From Roseovarius sp. (GTDB taxonomy: Bacteria > Pseudomonadota > Alphaproteobacteria > Rhodobacterales > Rhodobacteraceae), in contig JAJFIA010000002.1 in NCBI GenBank assembly GCA_021775255.1, forward strand, positions 1 to 64,000: 64,000 nucleotides of DNA. The letters run 5' to 3'. Below the pieces are notes generated by a model. That model saw only the letters and a program-made list of their open reading frames with translations, had not been told where the DNA came from and ran no database searches. This document shows, piece after piece, positions 1 to 10,680 of the stretch; within the stretch, counting starts at the first letter, position 1; each line of letters begins with the position of its first letter. The position numbers were made by a program, and so were the translations under genes.

Positions 1-138
1 CGCGCGATTGCCAGACCGCAGGATGGCGACCCGACAGGTGTTAGGTCCACTTTATCCCCGCCAAATCCGAAAAACCTCAAACCTGAGTGCTTTCCTCACC
101 AAATCGCCAGCCCGTCCGGGCGGTCTGGCAATCGCGCG
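1..138. repeat. 19-bp perfect inverted repeat around about 100 bp
   Basis: Positions 1-19 are the exact reverse complement of positions 120-138 (arm gcggtctggcaatcgcgcg). The 100 bp between them carries no convincing gene. The left arm begins at the first base of the window, so the repeat may extend further left. It lies just downstream of an AT-richer accessory gene (188-946, minus strand). The pair could be the end of a small mobile unit, a very large hairpin or a duplicated site; the sequence alone does not decide. Confidence 0.7.
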
Positions 139-187
139 GCGACCTGCGGCCTCGATTCCGCGCTGGGTGGTGTAAACTGTAAAACGA

Positions 188-946
188 CTATGCGATCTTT
201 GCACTCTGTTCCCAAATTGCTTCGTAATGCTCTATCTTCATCAGCCCTAATTCGGCATCTGCGCGTGTTACCGATGCGGGCGAACGCTTAGCAATGTCCT
301 TTATCGACTGCGAGACTAGCCATACTTCCTTACTGTCTAATACAATAAGGCGGTCGTGTAACTCACTTGCAGTTGCGTAACGAATCTCGACAGGATGGGC
401 CTTTGAAATTTCGTCAGCTTGCCATTTATCGTTGGTTGCAAGAAGTTCAGAGTGATTAGACGACCTCTTCGCGGTCAAACATCGAATCCCTTTGTTGGAT
501 ACCGAATGAGGAGCAAAATGTAAAAAGATGTCAGAGTTTAGATATGGATCGACTATTAAAATGTCGTCGCTCGAAGTTTGCACAAGCTTAACGAGCGCCG
601 CATACCCGTCCCATGTATCTCCTGCCGGTATGAATGCCCCCTGCAAAGATGCAGGAACCAAAAGCTCCATGCGACTTAATGCGTCATAAAGGGGCATAAG
701 GAGATTTTGACGGTCGTGGTTGTAGGTATTTAGGGCTTTACGGGCCGTATCGAAATTGACCCTAGTCGAAATCTCACCAGATATCTCGAGTAAAGCGTAG
801 GACCTGCCCAACCACCGTATGTCGTTTTCGCTTAGTTGCTCCTGATACACGAATTCTGGCGCATCGCGAATTGCCGATTGCAATAGAGCTAAAATCTGTT
901 CTGGACTGTGTTGTTTCCGATCTACCATTGGCAATTTCTGCTTCAT
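188..946 (-). CDS. PLD-like hypothetical protein with HDR motif
   Basis: A 252-residue cytosolic protein with no signal peptide or membrane segment. The C-terminal half resembles the phospholipase D-like fold: a strand with LIVDPYLNSDIF near residue 130, and later ELHDRLIVLDSKEVWLVSQS, where the classical HxK is replaced by H-D-R. An HDR variant followed by an SIKDIA-like stretch is known in uncharacterised PLD-superfamily proteins, so catalysis is uncertain. Base composition is visibly lower in GC than the ribosomal genes beside it, and no clear Shine-Dalgarno precedes the ATG. It lies downstream of rplW on the same strand, beyond a terminator, where rplB would be expected. It is probably an acquired gene of unknown function. 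Confidence 0.75.
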   Translation of the reverse strand: MKQKLPMVDRKQHSPEQILALLQSAIRDAPEFVYQEQLSENDIRWLGRSYALLEISGEISTRVNFDTARKALNTYNHDRQNLLMPLYDALSRMELLVPASLQGAFIPAGDTWDGYAALVKLVQTSSDDILIVDPYLNSDIFLHFAPHSVSNKGIRCLTAKRSSNHSELLATNDKWQADEISKAHPVEIRYATASELHDRLIVLDSKEVWLVSQSIKDIAKRSPASVTRADAELGLMKIEHYEAIWEQSAKIA

Positions 947-1025
947 TTTGATTGAGGTAACAAGAGTAAGCTATGTATTTTGTTAGCTGTGCGGTAGTCG
1001 CCGCTTTGTGCTCAAAGCAGCCATA

Positions 1026-1066
1026 CCAAAAAGAAAAACCCCGGCCGCTTGCGCAACCGGGGTGTT
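1026..1066 (-). terminator. Rho-independent terminator after rplW
   Basis: Read on the minus strand, arms ACCCCGG and CCGGGGT enclose a 12-base loop and are followed by TTTTTCTTTTT. This is a classical intrinsic terminator about 100 bp beyond the rplW stop codon, so it ends or attenuates the str-S10 transcript before the accessory gene. Confidence 0.8.
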
Positions 1067-1080
1067 CTTCTCACTTCCCG

Positions 1081-1155
1081 CCCCGGACCTGATCCGGGGC
1101 CTCAGTGTTCATATGTTCCACCAAAAGGCGCGAGGTCCCGGGTCAGGCCCGGGAC
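1081..1155. repeat. Two CCCGG-TGATC-CCGGG type palindromes
   Basis: Two GC-rich palindromes lie between the terminator and rplW: ccccggacctgatccgggg starting at 1081, and gtcccgggtcaggcccggga starting at 1135. A third member of the same family lies at 24316-24336 after tsaC. They look like a dispersed intergenic palindrome family; here they could form stable hairpins in the 3' untranslated region of the rplW transcript. Confidence 0.7.
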
Positions 1156-1161
1156 GGGGCT

Positions 1162-1458
1162 TCAGAGCCCCGTACTCACGTCAATCGTATTGCCCTCTTC
1201 GAGGGTCACATACGCCTTTTTCACGTGGTTACGGCGGCCCAAAGCGCCTTTGAAACGCTTGACCTTGCCTTTGGTGATGGTGGTGTTTACCGCCTTCACC
1301 TTTACACCAAAGAGCGCCTCAACAGCCTCTTTGATCTGCGGCTTGTTGCTGTCCATCGCCACTTCAAACACAACCGCGCCGTGCTCGGAAGCCATGGTGG
1401 CTTTTTCCGTGACAACCGGCTTGCGGATCACGTCATAATGCTCGGGTTTCGCGCTCAT
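1162..1458 (-). CDS. rplW: 50S ribosomal protein L23
   Basis: A 98-residue L23 of usual bacterial length. It binds 23S rRNA at the peptide exit tunnel and is the docking site for trigger factor and SRP. The opening [17 protein letters not shown] and the later [21 protein letters not shown] are family hallmarks. Its start overlaps the rplD stop by four bases, so it is translationally coupled. It is the last recognisable gene of the str-S10 transcript here: the following DNA holds palindromes and a terminator, not rplB, which normally follows closely in bacteria. Confidence 0.97.
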   Translation of the reverse strand: MSAKPEHYDVIRKPVVTEKATMASEHGAVVFEVAMDSNKPQIKEAVEALFGVKVKAVNTTITKGKVKRFKGALGRRNHVKKAYVTLEEGNTIDVSTGL

Positions 1459-2072
1459 TTCAAACGGGCCTCCAGTGCTTCGACACCCGCCTTTGTGATC
1501 ACCAGAGTGTCACGCTTGAGGATGTCATATACGTTAGCGCCGATTGTCGGCAGGATATCCAGACCGTCAATATTGCGCGCGGCGTTGGCGAAATCGGCGT
1601 TTATTTCCGCACCGTCAATGATCAGCACACGCTTCCAGCCCAGATCCTTGATCTGCTTGGCCAATGCGCCGGTCTTGCCGTTAGCAGCCGCCTCATCAAT
1701 CACCACCAGCGCACCGGCTTTCGCCTTGGCGCTCAGGGCGTGCTTCAGCCCCAGCATCCGCACCTTTTTGGGCAGATCATGGGCGTGGCTGCGCGGGGTC
1801 GGGCCTTTGTAAACCCCACCACCGCGAAAGATCGGCGCCGAACGTGCGCCGTGGCGTGCGCCGCCGGTGCCCTTCTGGCGGTAAATCTTCTTGGTGGAGT
1901 AATTCACTTCCGAGCGGGTTTTCACCTTGTGGGTGCCCGCCTGCGCCTTGTTACGCTGCCAGCGCACAACCCGTTGCAGGATGTCGCCGCGCGGCTCAAG
2001 GCCAAAGATATCCTCGCCCAGGTCAACCGAGCCGGCCTTTTTGCCATCGAGTTTGATCACGTCAAGTTTCAT
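1455..2072 (-). CDS. rplD: 50S ribosomal protein L4
   Basis: A 205-residue L4. It binds 23S rRNA domain I, and its long loop lines the exit tunnel; in E. coli it also represses the S10 operon. The tunnel-loop signature [20 protein letters not shown] lies near residues 63-82, with [13 protein letters not shown] following. Both ends overlap neighbours by four bases (rplC before, rplW after), typical of tight coupling in ribosomal operons. Whether autoregulation as in E. coli applies here cannot be told from the sequence. Confidence 0.97.
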   Translation of the reverse strand: MKLDVIKLDGKKAGSVDLGEDIFGLEPRGDILQRVVRWQRNKAQAGTHKVKTRSEVNYSTKKIYRQKGTGGARHGARSAPIFRGGGVYKGPTPRSHAHDLPKKVRMLGLKHALSAKAKAGALVVIDEAAANGKTGALAKQIKDLGWKRVLIIDGAEINADFANAARNIDGLDILPTIGANVYDILKRDTLVITKAGVEALEARLK

Positions 2073-2929
2073 GCGTCACCCTCTTTCTTCTCAGCTGCTT
2101 CCGCTTCTGCAACCGTATCAACCTTGGCTTCCTCGGCCTCGGCTGCTTCCATCTGAGCTTGTTCTGCTTCGGCTGCAGCGGCTGCGGCTGCTTCTTCCTC
2201 TGCGGCGGCTGCGGCTGCGGCTGCTTCAGCGGCTTTTTCAGCTTCGGCTGCGGCAGATCTCAATGCGGCGGGCAGGATGGCACTCTCGGGGAACGGTTTT
2301 TTTACCGCATCCTTGATTGTCACCCAACCGCCTTTTGACCCCGGAACAGCGCCCTTGATCATGATCAGGCCGCGATCCACATCGGTGCGTACCACTTGCA
2401 GGTTTTGCGTTGTTACCTTCGCAGCCCCCATATGGCCGGCCATTTTCTTGCCTTTGAACACCTTGCCAGGATCCTGACACTGACCGGTTGAACCATGCGA
2501 GCGGTGGCTGATCGAGATGCCGTGCGTGGCCTCCAGACCTTTGAAATTATGCCGCTTCATCGCCCCGGCAAAGCCTTTACCGATCGAGGTGCCGCTGACA
2601 TCAACGAACTGACCCTCATAGTAATGGTTGGCAATAATCTCCTCGCCCACAGCGATCAGGTTTTCAGGGGCTACCCGAAACTCCACAACCTTGCGTTTGG
2701 GCTCCACCTTGGCCACGGCAAAATGGCCGCGCATGGCTTTCGAGGTCCGCTTGACCTTGGCCGAGCCTGCGCCAAGCTGAACCGCCGAATAGCCGTGGCT
2801 CTCAGGGGTCCGTTGGGCAACAACCTGAAGTTTGTCCAATTGAAGAACGGTGACAGGTATCTGCCGACCGTCTTCCATGAAAAGCCGGGTCATGCCGACT
2901 TTCTTTGCGATTACACCAGAGCGCAACAT
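2069..2929 (-). CDS. rplC: 50S ribosomal protein L3 with Ala/Glu-rich tail
   Basis: A 286-residue L3. It is an early assembly protein that reaches toward the peptidyl-transferase centre. The core runs from [17 protein letters not shown] to about residue 225 and includes [20 protein letters not shown]-type L3 features (seen here as [19 protein letters not shown]). After the core comes a tail of about 60 residues composed almost only of Ala and Glu with a few Lys, absent from E. coli L3 (209 residues). The tail is acidic, probably helical or disordered, and of unknown role. The stop overlaps the rplD start by four bases; rpsJ lies 14 bp upstream. Confidence 0.96.
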   Translation of the reverse strand: MLRSGVIAKKVGMTRLFMEDGRQIPVTVLQLDKLQVVAQRTPESHGYSAVQLGAGSAKVKRTSKAMRGHFAVAKVEPKRKVVEFRVAPENLIAVGEEIIANHYYEGQFVDVSGTSIGKGFAGAMKRHNFKGLEATHGISISHRSHGSTGQCQDPGKVFKGKKMAGHMGAAKVTTQNLQVVRTDVDRGLIMIKGAVPGSKGGWVTIKDAVKKPFPESAILPAALRSAAAEAEKAAEAAAAAAAAEEEAAAAAAAEAEQAQMEAAEAEEAKVDTVAEAEAAEKKEGDA

Positions 2930-2943
2930 CCGTCCTGCCCTCC

Positions 2944-3252
2944 TTAAACCGAAATTTGAACGTCCACACCGGCGGCCAGGTCGAGCTTCATCAGCGCGTC
3001 CACGGTCTGCGGTGTGGGATCAATGATATCCAGCAGGCGCTTATGCGTGCGGATCTCAAACTGATCACGGGATTTCTTGTTGACGTGCGGGCTGCGCAGA
3101 ACAGTATATTTTTCAATCTTGTTCGGCAGTGGGATCGGCCCACGAACGTCGGCACCGGTGCGCTTGGCGGTGTTGACGATCTCTTGTGTACTGGAATCCA
3201 GTACACGATAATCAAACGCCTTCAGGCGGATGCGAATTGTCTGGCTTTTCAT
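2944..3252 (-). CDS. rpsJ: 30S ribosomal protein S10 / NusE
   Basis: A 102-residue S10 opening with [18 protein letters not shown] and carrying [20 protein letters not shown], both strong family signatures. S10 sits in the 30S head and, as NusE, also links RNA polymerase to NusG during antitermination; nusG is itself encoded in this window. It follows tuf by about 100 bp, a gap that holds a palindromic repeat, and precedes rplC by 14 bp. It is the first gene of the S10 part of the joined str-S10 operon. Confidence 0.97.
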   Translation of the reverse strand: MKSQTIRIRLKAFDYRVLDSSTQEIVNTAKRTGADVRGPIPLPNKIEKYTVLRSPHVNKKSRDQFEIRTHKRLLDIIDPTPQTVDALMKLDLAAGVDVQISV

Positions 3253-3322
3253 GTCTTAGCCTCTCGCGGCAATAATAGAGTTGATAGGAGGAAGGCCGGA
3301 TCATTCCGGCCCCCTCGTCGAA

Positions 3323-3349
3323 CCCGTAGGGTGGGTGAAACCCACCCTG
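3323..3349. repeat. GGGTGGGTGAAACCCACCC palindrome between tuf and rpsJ
   Basis: A near-perfect palindrome (arms GGGTGGGT and its complement around a GAA/AAC centre) sits just past the tuf stop. The same unit recurs at 4561-4582 (diverged) and twice, inverted, at 33274-33338 between rplL and rpoB. As RNA it would form a strong hairpin in the operon transcript. Confidence 0.75.
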
Positions 3350-3354
3350 CTAGA

Positions 3355-4530
3355 TTACTCGATGATCTTCGATACAACACCCGCACCAACGGTACGGCCA
3401 CCTTCACGAATGGCGAAACGCAACCCGTCTTCCATCGCGATGGGCGCAATCAGCTCAACGGTGAATTTCAGGTTGTCACCAGGCATCACCATTTCCGTGC
3501 CCGAAGGCAGTTCAACCGTGCCGGTCACATCCGTTGTGCGGAAGTAGAACTGTGGACGGTAATTGGCAAAGAACGGCGTGTGACGGCCACCCTCATCCTT
3601 GGTCAGGATATAGGCTTCGGCCTCAAACTTGGTATGCGGGTTAACCGATTTCGGCTTACACAGTACCTGCCCACGCTCAACACCTTCACGGTCAATACCG
3701 CGCAACAAAACGCCAACGTTATCGCCGGCCTCACCACGATCCAGCAGTTTGCGGAACATTTCCACACCGGTGCAGGTGGTTTTCTTGGTGTCGCGGATAC
3801 CGACGATTTCAAGCTCGTCACCAACATTGACAACACCGCGCTCAATCCGGCCGGTTACAACCGTACCACGGCCAGAGATCGAGAACACGTCTTCAACCGG
3901 CATCAGGAAGGGCTGGTCAACCGCACGTTCCGGCGTCGGGATATATTCATCCACAGCCTTCATCAGCTCGCGAATCGAGTTCTCACCGATCTCAGGCTGA
4001 GTGCCGTTCATGGCATGCAGAGCCGAACCACGAACGATCGGAATATCGTCACCAGGATACTCGTATTTGCTCAGAAGCTCGCGAATTTCCATTTCCACCA
4101 GTTCCAGCAGCTCTTCGTCGTCAACCTGATCAACCTTGTTCATGTAGACAACCATGTAAGGAATGCCCACCTGACGGCCCAGCAGAATGTGCTCACGGGT
4201 CTGAGGCATCGGGCCATCAGCCGCGTTCACCACCAGAATCGCGCCATCCATCTGCGCCGCACCGGTGATCATGTTTTTCACATAATCCGCGTGACCGGGG
4301 CAATCGACATGGGCGTAGTGGCGTGCATCAGTTTCATACTCAACATGCGCGGTCGAGATGGTGATGCCACGGGCTTTTTCTTCCGGTGCGCCGTCAATCT
4401 GATCATAGGATTTGAAATCGCCAAAATATTTGGTGATCGCAGCGGTCAATGTGGTTTTGCCGTGGTCAACATGGCCGATTGTGCCGATGTTCACGTGGGG
4501 TTTTGAGCGGTCAAACTTTTCCTTAGCCAT
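3355..4530 (-). CDS. tuf: Elongation factor Tu
   Basis: A 391-residue EF-Tu, the GTPase that brings aminoacyl-tRNA to the ribosome. G motifs are intact: GHVDHGKTT (residues 18-26), DCPGHADY, and NKVD. Domains II and III follow with no disruption, and the protein ends VSKIIE. The start [14 protein letters not shown] is preceded by a purine-rich AGGAGG-type site. It lies between fusA and rpsJ as in other alphaproteobacterial str operons. Proteobacteria often carry a second tuf elsewhere; none is in this window. Confidence 0.98.
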   Translation of the reverse strand: MAKEKFDRSKPHVNIGTIGHVDHGKTTLTAAITKYFGDFKSYDQIDGAPEEKARGITISTAHVEYETDARHYAHVDCPGHADYVKNMITGAAQMDGAILVVNAADGPMPQTREHILLGRQVGIPYMVVYMNKVDQVDDEELLELVEMEIRELLSKYEYPGDDIPIVRGSALHAMNGTQPEIGENSIRELMKAVDEYIPTPERAVDQPFLMPVEDVFSISGRGTVVTGRIERGVVNVGDELEIVGIRDTKKTTCTGVEMFRKLLDRGEAGDNVGVLLRGIDREGVERGQVLCKPKSVNPHTKFEAEAYILTKDEGGRHTPFFANYRPQFYFRTTDVTGTVELPSGTEMVMPGDNLKFTVELIAPIAMEDGLRFAIREGGRTVGAGVVSKIIE

Positions 4531-4560
4531 GGTGGCCTCCTTTTTCTTTCTTTGGTCGGC

Positions 4561-4621
4561 GGGTGGGTTGCACCCATCCTACGGGGGGGTAGAGGTAGGC
4601 CGGGCTTAAGCCCGGCTTACG
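4561..4621. repeat. Two palindromes between fusA and tuf
   Basis: Position 4561 begins a diverged copy of the GTGGGT...ACCCA palindrome (gggtgggttgcacccatcct). A second, perfect palindrome, gccgggcttaagcccggc, follows at about 4598-4615 and touches the fusA stop. Both would fold in the fusA-tuf message. No T-run follows on the minus strand, so they look more like mRNA-processing or stabilising hairpins than terminators. Confidence 0.65.
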
Positions 4622-6739
<2,118 letters not shown>

Positions 6740-6764
6740 TGTCTTTGCCTCTAGGGTTCTATTC

Positions 6765-7235
6765 TTACCAGCGGTAATGGCTGAAGGCTTTGTTCGCCTC
6801 GGCCATCTTGTGGGTATCTTCGCGTTTCTTCACGGCCGAACCACGGGAATTGACCGCATCCAGCAATTCACCCGCCAGACGCTCTTCCATGGTATTTTCG
6901 TTGCGCCCGCGCGAGGCCTTGATCAACCAGCGGATCGCCAGTGCTTCACGGCGCTCGGGGCGCACGTCAACCGGCACCTGATAGGTGGCACCACCGACAC
7001 GGCGTGAGCGCACCTCAACCGAGGGCTTGATGTTCTCAAGCGCCTCATGGAACACCTCCACAGGGGCGCGTTTTATTTTGTCTTCAACCCGGTCAAGCGC
7101 GTTATAAACGATACGCTCGGCAACGGATTTCTTACCGTCGACCATCAGGTTGTTCATGAATTTGCTCAGAACCAGATCGCTAAATTTGGCATCGGGCAGG
7201 ATTTGGCGCTTTTCGGCGGCGTGACGACGAGACAT
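6765..7235 (-). CDS. rpsG: 30S ribosomal protein S7
   Basis: A 156-residue S7 that nucleates assembly of the 30S head and contacts tRNA at the E site. It opens [18 protein letters not shown] and contains [20 protein letters not shown] and the C-terminal [10 protein letters not shown] of the long (156-residue) form. It lies 12 bp after rpsL and 25 bp before fusA, so it is certainly cotranscribed with them. In E. coli S7 represses its own operon; whether this occurs here is not visible. Confidence 0.98.
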   Translation of the reverse strand: MSRRHAAEKRQILPDAKFSDLVLSKFMNNLMVDGKKSVAERIVYNALDRVEDKIKRAPVEVFHEALENIKPSVEVRSRRVGGATYQVPVDVRPERREALAIRWLIKASRGRNENTMEERLAGELLDAVNSRGSAVKKREDTHKMAEANKAFSHYRW

Positions 7236-7247
7236 CTGATATTCCTC

Positions 7248-7619
7248 TTACTTCGGACGCTTGGCGCCGTATTTCGAACGGCGTTGCTTACGGTCTTTGA
7301 CACCTTGGGTATCAAGCACACCGCGCAGAATGTGATAACGCACACCGGGAAGGTCTTTTACCCGGCCGCCACGGATCAGAACAACGCTGTGTTCCTGAAG
7401 GTTGTGGCTTTCACCGGGGATATAGCTGATAACCTCAAAACCATTGGTCAGGCGCACTTTGGCAACCTTGCGCATGGCCGAGTTCGGCTTCTTCGGTGTG
7501 GTGGTATAAACCCGTGTGCACACGCCGCGCTTTTGCGGACACCCCTGAAGGTGCTGCGATTTCTGGGCTCTGACTTTTGGCTGCCGCGGCTTGCGGATCA
7601 GCTGTTGGATCGTTGGCAT
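7248..7619 (-). CDS. rpsL: 30S ribosomal protein S12
   Basis: A 123-residue S12, part of the decoding centre. The segment [18 protein letters not shown] carries Lys43, the residue altered in many streptomycin-resistant mutants, in its wild-type state; [13 protein letters not shown] is also wild type. It is the first gene of the str-S10 operon, so the main promoter should lie in the 348-bp region upstream. A purine-rich stretch (cggggataaaccgga) precedes the ATG as ribosome-binding site. Confidence 0.98.
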   Translation of the reverse strand: MPTIQQLIRKPRQPKVRAQKSQHLQGCPQKRGVCTRVYTTTPKKPNSAMRKVAKVRLTNGFEVISYIPGESHNLQEHSVVLIRGGRVKDLPGVRYHILRGVLDTQGVKDRKQRRSKYGAKRPK

Positions 7620-7967
7620 TCCGGTTTATCCCCGTCTCTTCAACACATGTGTATGCACACCTGAATGTGCGGTTAATTTCTCAAGCACCTTTACGCGTCC
7701 GCAAAAGCGCACAAACCGCGTGTCATCCCCGTTCATTCAGGGACGGACGCGGTGGGTTTCCAGAGGATCGGGGCTGTTTGGCCCGGATCTTGTCCACTTC
7801 AGTTCTGATTTCAGCGCAAAAAGTTACCCCTTTGGCCGGATGTGGCGCGTATAGGGCGACTCGCCCCCCATGTCAACAGCCCCGCGACGCGCATTTCACC
7901 CCCCGGTGCAGCCAATAAATACAGGGCAAATTGCCTGCACTCACAAGGCCTTGTCGCAAAGCCCGAT
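7620..7967 (-). promoter_or_regulatory. Upstream region of the str-S10 operon
   Basis: This 348-bp gap between rpsL and the transporter gene has no convincing ORF. As the only sizeable space before rpsL it should hold the operon promoter and leader. On the minus strand I see a TTGAGA-like box about 65 bp before the start codon and the dyad tgtgcatacacatgtgt nearer the gene, but no strong -10 hexamer. Exact promoter positions cannot be assigned from sequence alone. Confidence 0.5.
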
Positions 7968-8894
7968 TTACCGTCGCTGTGAGCCACGCAAAGGCCACGG
8001 ATACGCCCGGTTATCCGCCCTGATTTTGCGCGCCAGCATGGCCTCACGGTAAAGCGTGAATATCCCGCTTCCCACTACAATCGCCGCCCCCAAAAGCGTT
8101 ATCCCATCCGGCCATTGCCCAAACACCAGCCAGCCAAGCCCCAGCGCCCAGATCAGGCCGGTATATCGAAACGGGGCGACATAGCTGATCTCGCCCACGC
8201 GCATCACCATGATCGAGCAAAGATAACCGCCGATGATCATCACCCCAGCCCCGATTGTGAGCGCCCCGGTGCGCATATTCATTGCCGCCCAGTCCCCCGT
8301 GAGGCTCGCCAGGCCAAAGATAGCCATGATCGAGACCGATGTGACAAGCGTGACAAACAATGAAGGCACCTCTTTCGACAATCGCCTTGTGGCCAGATCG
8401 CGCAGCGTCACAAATCCCACCGCCGCCAGAGCATAAATCACGTTTGCATTAAACCCTTCCGGCCCAGGACGCACAATCAGCAGCACCCCGACAAATCCGA
8501 TCAAAATCGCCAAAAGCCGCCGCCAGCCGATCGGTTCACGAAATATGAGCGCCGCAGCGAAAGTGATTGTCAGCGGCAACGCCTGCATGATCGCCGTGAT
8601 ATTGGCAATCGGCATTTTGAAAAGCGCCGTCAGAAAGCAATAAGTAGCCAGGCTTTCGGCCGTAATCCTCAGAACAATCACCCACCTGTCCCGGCGGGGA
8701 ATTTTCGGCCACAGCACTCTCATCCGCCAGGCCATCACCGCCACCAGAATCGAGGTCAGCGCCCCGCGCAAAAACAAAAGCTGAAACAGCGGTATTTCCC
8801 CGGCCATGGATTTCATCATGGTGTCATTCAGAGTGAAGGCCGCCATCGACGCCATCATCAGAATCGCGCCGGTCAGATTGTCAGAACGGATCAT
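7968..8894 (-). CDS. EamA/DMT-family transporter
   Basis: A 308-residue, very hydrophobic protein with about ten predicted membrane helices in two repeats, typical of the EamA (drug/metabolite transporter) family. The first repeat starts ILMMASMAAFTLNDTMMK and includes LFLRGALTSILVA; the second begins around residue 150. Substrates vary widely in this family, so none is proposed. It is the only gene in its unit; tag lies upstream on the same strand, with a 122-bp gap that contains a TGTACA-rich repeat. The 3' neighbour is the str operon leader, on the same strand. Confidence 0.88.
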   Translation of the reverse strand: MIRSDNLTGAILMMASMAAFTLNDTMMKSMAGEIPLFQLLFLRGALTSILVAVMAWRMRVLWPKIPRRDRWVIVLRITAESLATYCFLTALFKMPIANITAIMQALPLTITFAAALIFREPIGWRRLLAILIGFVGVLLIVRPGPEGFNANVIYALAAVGFVTLRDLATRRLSKEVPSLFVTLVTSVSIMAIFGLASLTGDWAAMNMRTGALTIGAGVMIIGGYLCSIMVMRVGEISYVAPFRYTGLIWALGLGWLVFGQWPDGITLLGAAIVVGSGIFTLYREAMLARKIRADNRAYPWPLRGSQRR

Positions 8895-8972
8895 GAAACT
8901 GCCTTATGAAACCCATCCCGGCATTAGGCCGGATTTTGCACCTGCGGCAAGCAAAAATGCCAAAAATGGCAG

Positions 8973-9019
8973 TTTGTACAAAACACCGGTACAAATTGTA
9001 CAATCAGTACAGGATTTCA
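8973..9019. repeat. TGTACA-rich 47-bp element, copy A
   Basis: A stretch with spaced TTGTACAA and GTACA units that begins TTTGTACAA and ends GGATTTCA. It matches the element at 46158-46204 on the opposite strand at about 36 of 47 positions with no gaps. Its last three bases are the reverse complement of the tag stop codon. Read on the plus strand it encodes LYKTPVQIVQSVQDF, very close to the peptide from the other copy. Confidence 0.65.
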
Positions 9020-9598
9020 GAATTCCGGCCTTGCCAGCGCCGCCACCTTCCTGTGGCAGGGGCACCCCGCCAGATGATCATTGATCAATCCACAGGCCTG
9101 CATGAAGGCATACACAATCGTAGGCCCGCAAAATTTGAATCCTTTTTTCTTCAAATCTTTGGAAATTTTTTGCGATAATTCGGTCTGCGCCGGCACATCT
9201 TTTTGCTGCTGCCAGTGGTTTTCAACCGGCCTGCCATCCACAAACCCCCAAAGGTATCTGTCAAACCCCTGATCCGCCTCGATCACCTGCCAGGCGCGGG
9301 CATTTCCGATCGTTGCCTCGATCTTTCCCCGGTGCCTTATGATGCCCGGATTTGCCAGCAATCTCAGCACATCTTCCTCGCCCCATTTGGCGATAATATC
9401 TGGGTCAAACCCCTGAAATGCCTCACGAAAGCCATCCCGCTTCTTCAGGATGGTGAGCCAGCTCAGCCCGGCCTGAAAGCCGTCAAGAATAAGCTTTTCC
9501 CACAATGCGCGGCTGTCATATTCCGGCACGCCCCATTCCGCATCATGGTAGGCAATATATATCTCTTCCTGCCCGACCCAGTCACATCTATCCGCCAT
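9017..9598 (-). CDS. tag: DNA-3-methyladenine glycosylase I
   Basis: A 193-residue Tag-family enzyme that removes 3-methyladenine from alkylated DNA. Conserved features are RCDWVG near the N-terminus, YHDAEWGVP, the helix-hairpin-helix-like core FQAGLSWLTILKKRDGFREA, and the C-terminal zinc ligands in a CGLINDHLAGCPCH segment that pair with the N-terminal Cys and His. Length is normal for Tag (about 187-195). Its stop codon overlaps the TGTACA-rich repeat. The divergent neighbour encodes an EAL-domain protein. Confidence 0.95.
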   Translation of the reverse strand: MADRCDWVGQEEIYIAYHDAEWGVPEYDSRALWEKLILDGFQAGLSWLTILKKRDGFREAFQGFDPDIIAKWGEEDVLRLLANPGIIRHRGKIEATIGNARAWQVIEADQGFDRYLWGFVDGRPVENHWQQQKDVPAQTELSQKISKDLKKKGFKFCGPTIVYAFMQACGLINDHLAGCPCHRKVAALARPEF

Positions 9599-9710
9599 TT
9601 CAAGCCCCTTTTTACGCGATTATTCCCAAGGTAATTCAAATTCACCATTTAACCCATCCTTAGCGATAATACCCCAGCCTGTGAACCAAGTATCAAACTT
9701 GGAGGCCCAG

Positions 9711-10553
9711 ATGGCGCGAAGACCGAATCGTAAATTGGCGGATATCCCCGCCGGAAAGGGCGATCCATTGTCCTATGCTGTCACCTCGCGCGATGAATCG
9801 GTGCTTGACATGGTTAAAAATGCCGTCAAGCACAAGCAAGTTATGCTTGCATATCAAGTGGTTGTCACAGCCGGCGCGCAAAATAAGGTGGCCTTTTACG
9901 AGGGTCTGATCCGGGTGCTTGATGATACCGGCCGGGTCATCCCGGCGAAGGATTTCATCAATCAGATCGAAAACACCGAAACCGGCCGGTTGATTGATTG
10001 CCTTGCATTGGAGAAAGGCCTTAACGCGCTTGCACGATTCCCCGAGCTGCGCCTTTCTATAAATATGTCAGCACGTTCAATAGGTTACAGCCAATGGGGC
10101 CGCATTCTCAAACGCGGGCTCAGCCATGATCCAACAGTGGCCGAGCGGCTTATCCTTGAAATATCCGAAGAATCCGCGATGCAGGTGCCCGAACTTGTCA
10201 CCAGCTTCATGTCGGAATTGCAAAGCCGGGGCATCAGCTTTGCCCTTGATGATTTCGGGGCCGGGTTGACCTCGTTCAAATATCTGCGGGATTTCTATTT
10301 TGACATCTTCAAGATTGACGGGCAGTTCATCCGGGGGATTATAAATAACCCTGATAATCAAATACTTACAGCCGCGATGGTCGCAGTTGCCCAACAATTT
10401 GATATTCTGACTGTGGCGGAAAATGTTGAAAACTCCCGGGAGGCCACCTACCTGACCGAGCTTGGTATCAACTGCCTTCAGGGCTATAATTTCGGCGCGC
10501 CAACCGTAAAACCCCCCTGGCTTGATGGCAAACAAGCACAAAAATCTGCCTGA
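9711..10553 (+). CDS. EAL-domain protein (c-di-GMP phosphodiesterase-like)
   Basis: I choose the ATG at 9711 because GGAGG lies five bases upstream; a GTG at 9681 would add ten residues but has no such site. The 280-residue protein is a stand-alone EAL domain without GGDEF, PAS or membrane segments. The signature reads EGL (E64) rather than EAL; N118 (SINMS), E150 (LEISEE), D180-D181 (DDFGAG), K201, E237 and Q257 of the usual metal and substrate set appear present. It may therefore be an active c-di-GMP phosphodiesterase, though Thr-to-Ala in DDFGTG could matter. It is divergent from tag and is followed by phaA after 127 bp. Confidence 0.9.
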   Translation: MARRPNRKLADIPAGKGDPLSYAVTSRDESVLDMVKNAVKHKQVMLAYQVVVTAGAQNKVAFYEGLIRVLDDTGRVIPAKDFINQIENTETGRLIDCLALEKGLNALARFPELRLSINMSARSIGYSQWGRILKRGLSHDPTVAERLILEISEESAMQVPELVTSFMSELQSRGISFALDDFGAGLTSFKYLRDFYFDIFKIDGQFIRGIINNPDNQILTAAMVAVAQQFDILTVAENVENSREATYLTELGINCLQGYNFGAPTVKPPWLDGKQAQKSA

Positions 10554-10680
10554 GAAGTGATCTTCCATTGGTTGCCGCAGCGCGGCATCTGCGCTATCAC
10601 CACCTTATAAAGGGATTCCGGGCGCATTTTACATCATGGCCTGATGGTTTCCCGTCAACCTGACCTGGTGGAGAACATTC

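Noticed and set aside
1008-1253. Short ORFs over the palindromes beside rplW
   Set aside because: They translate repeat and terminator sequence and overlap rplW antisense; typical artefacts of GC-rich palindromes.
2905-4506. 533-codon plus-strand ORF across tuf
   Set aside because: It is antisense to a perfect EF-Tu gene; its open frame follows from high-GC codon bias and the translation resembles no protein.
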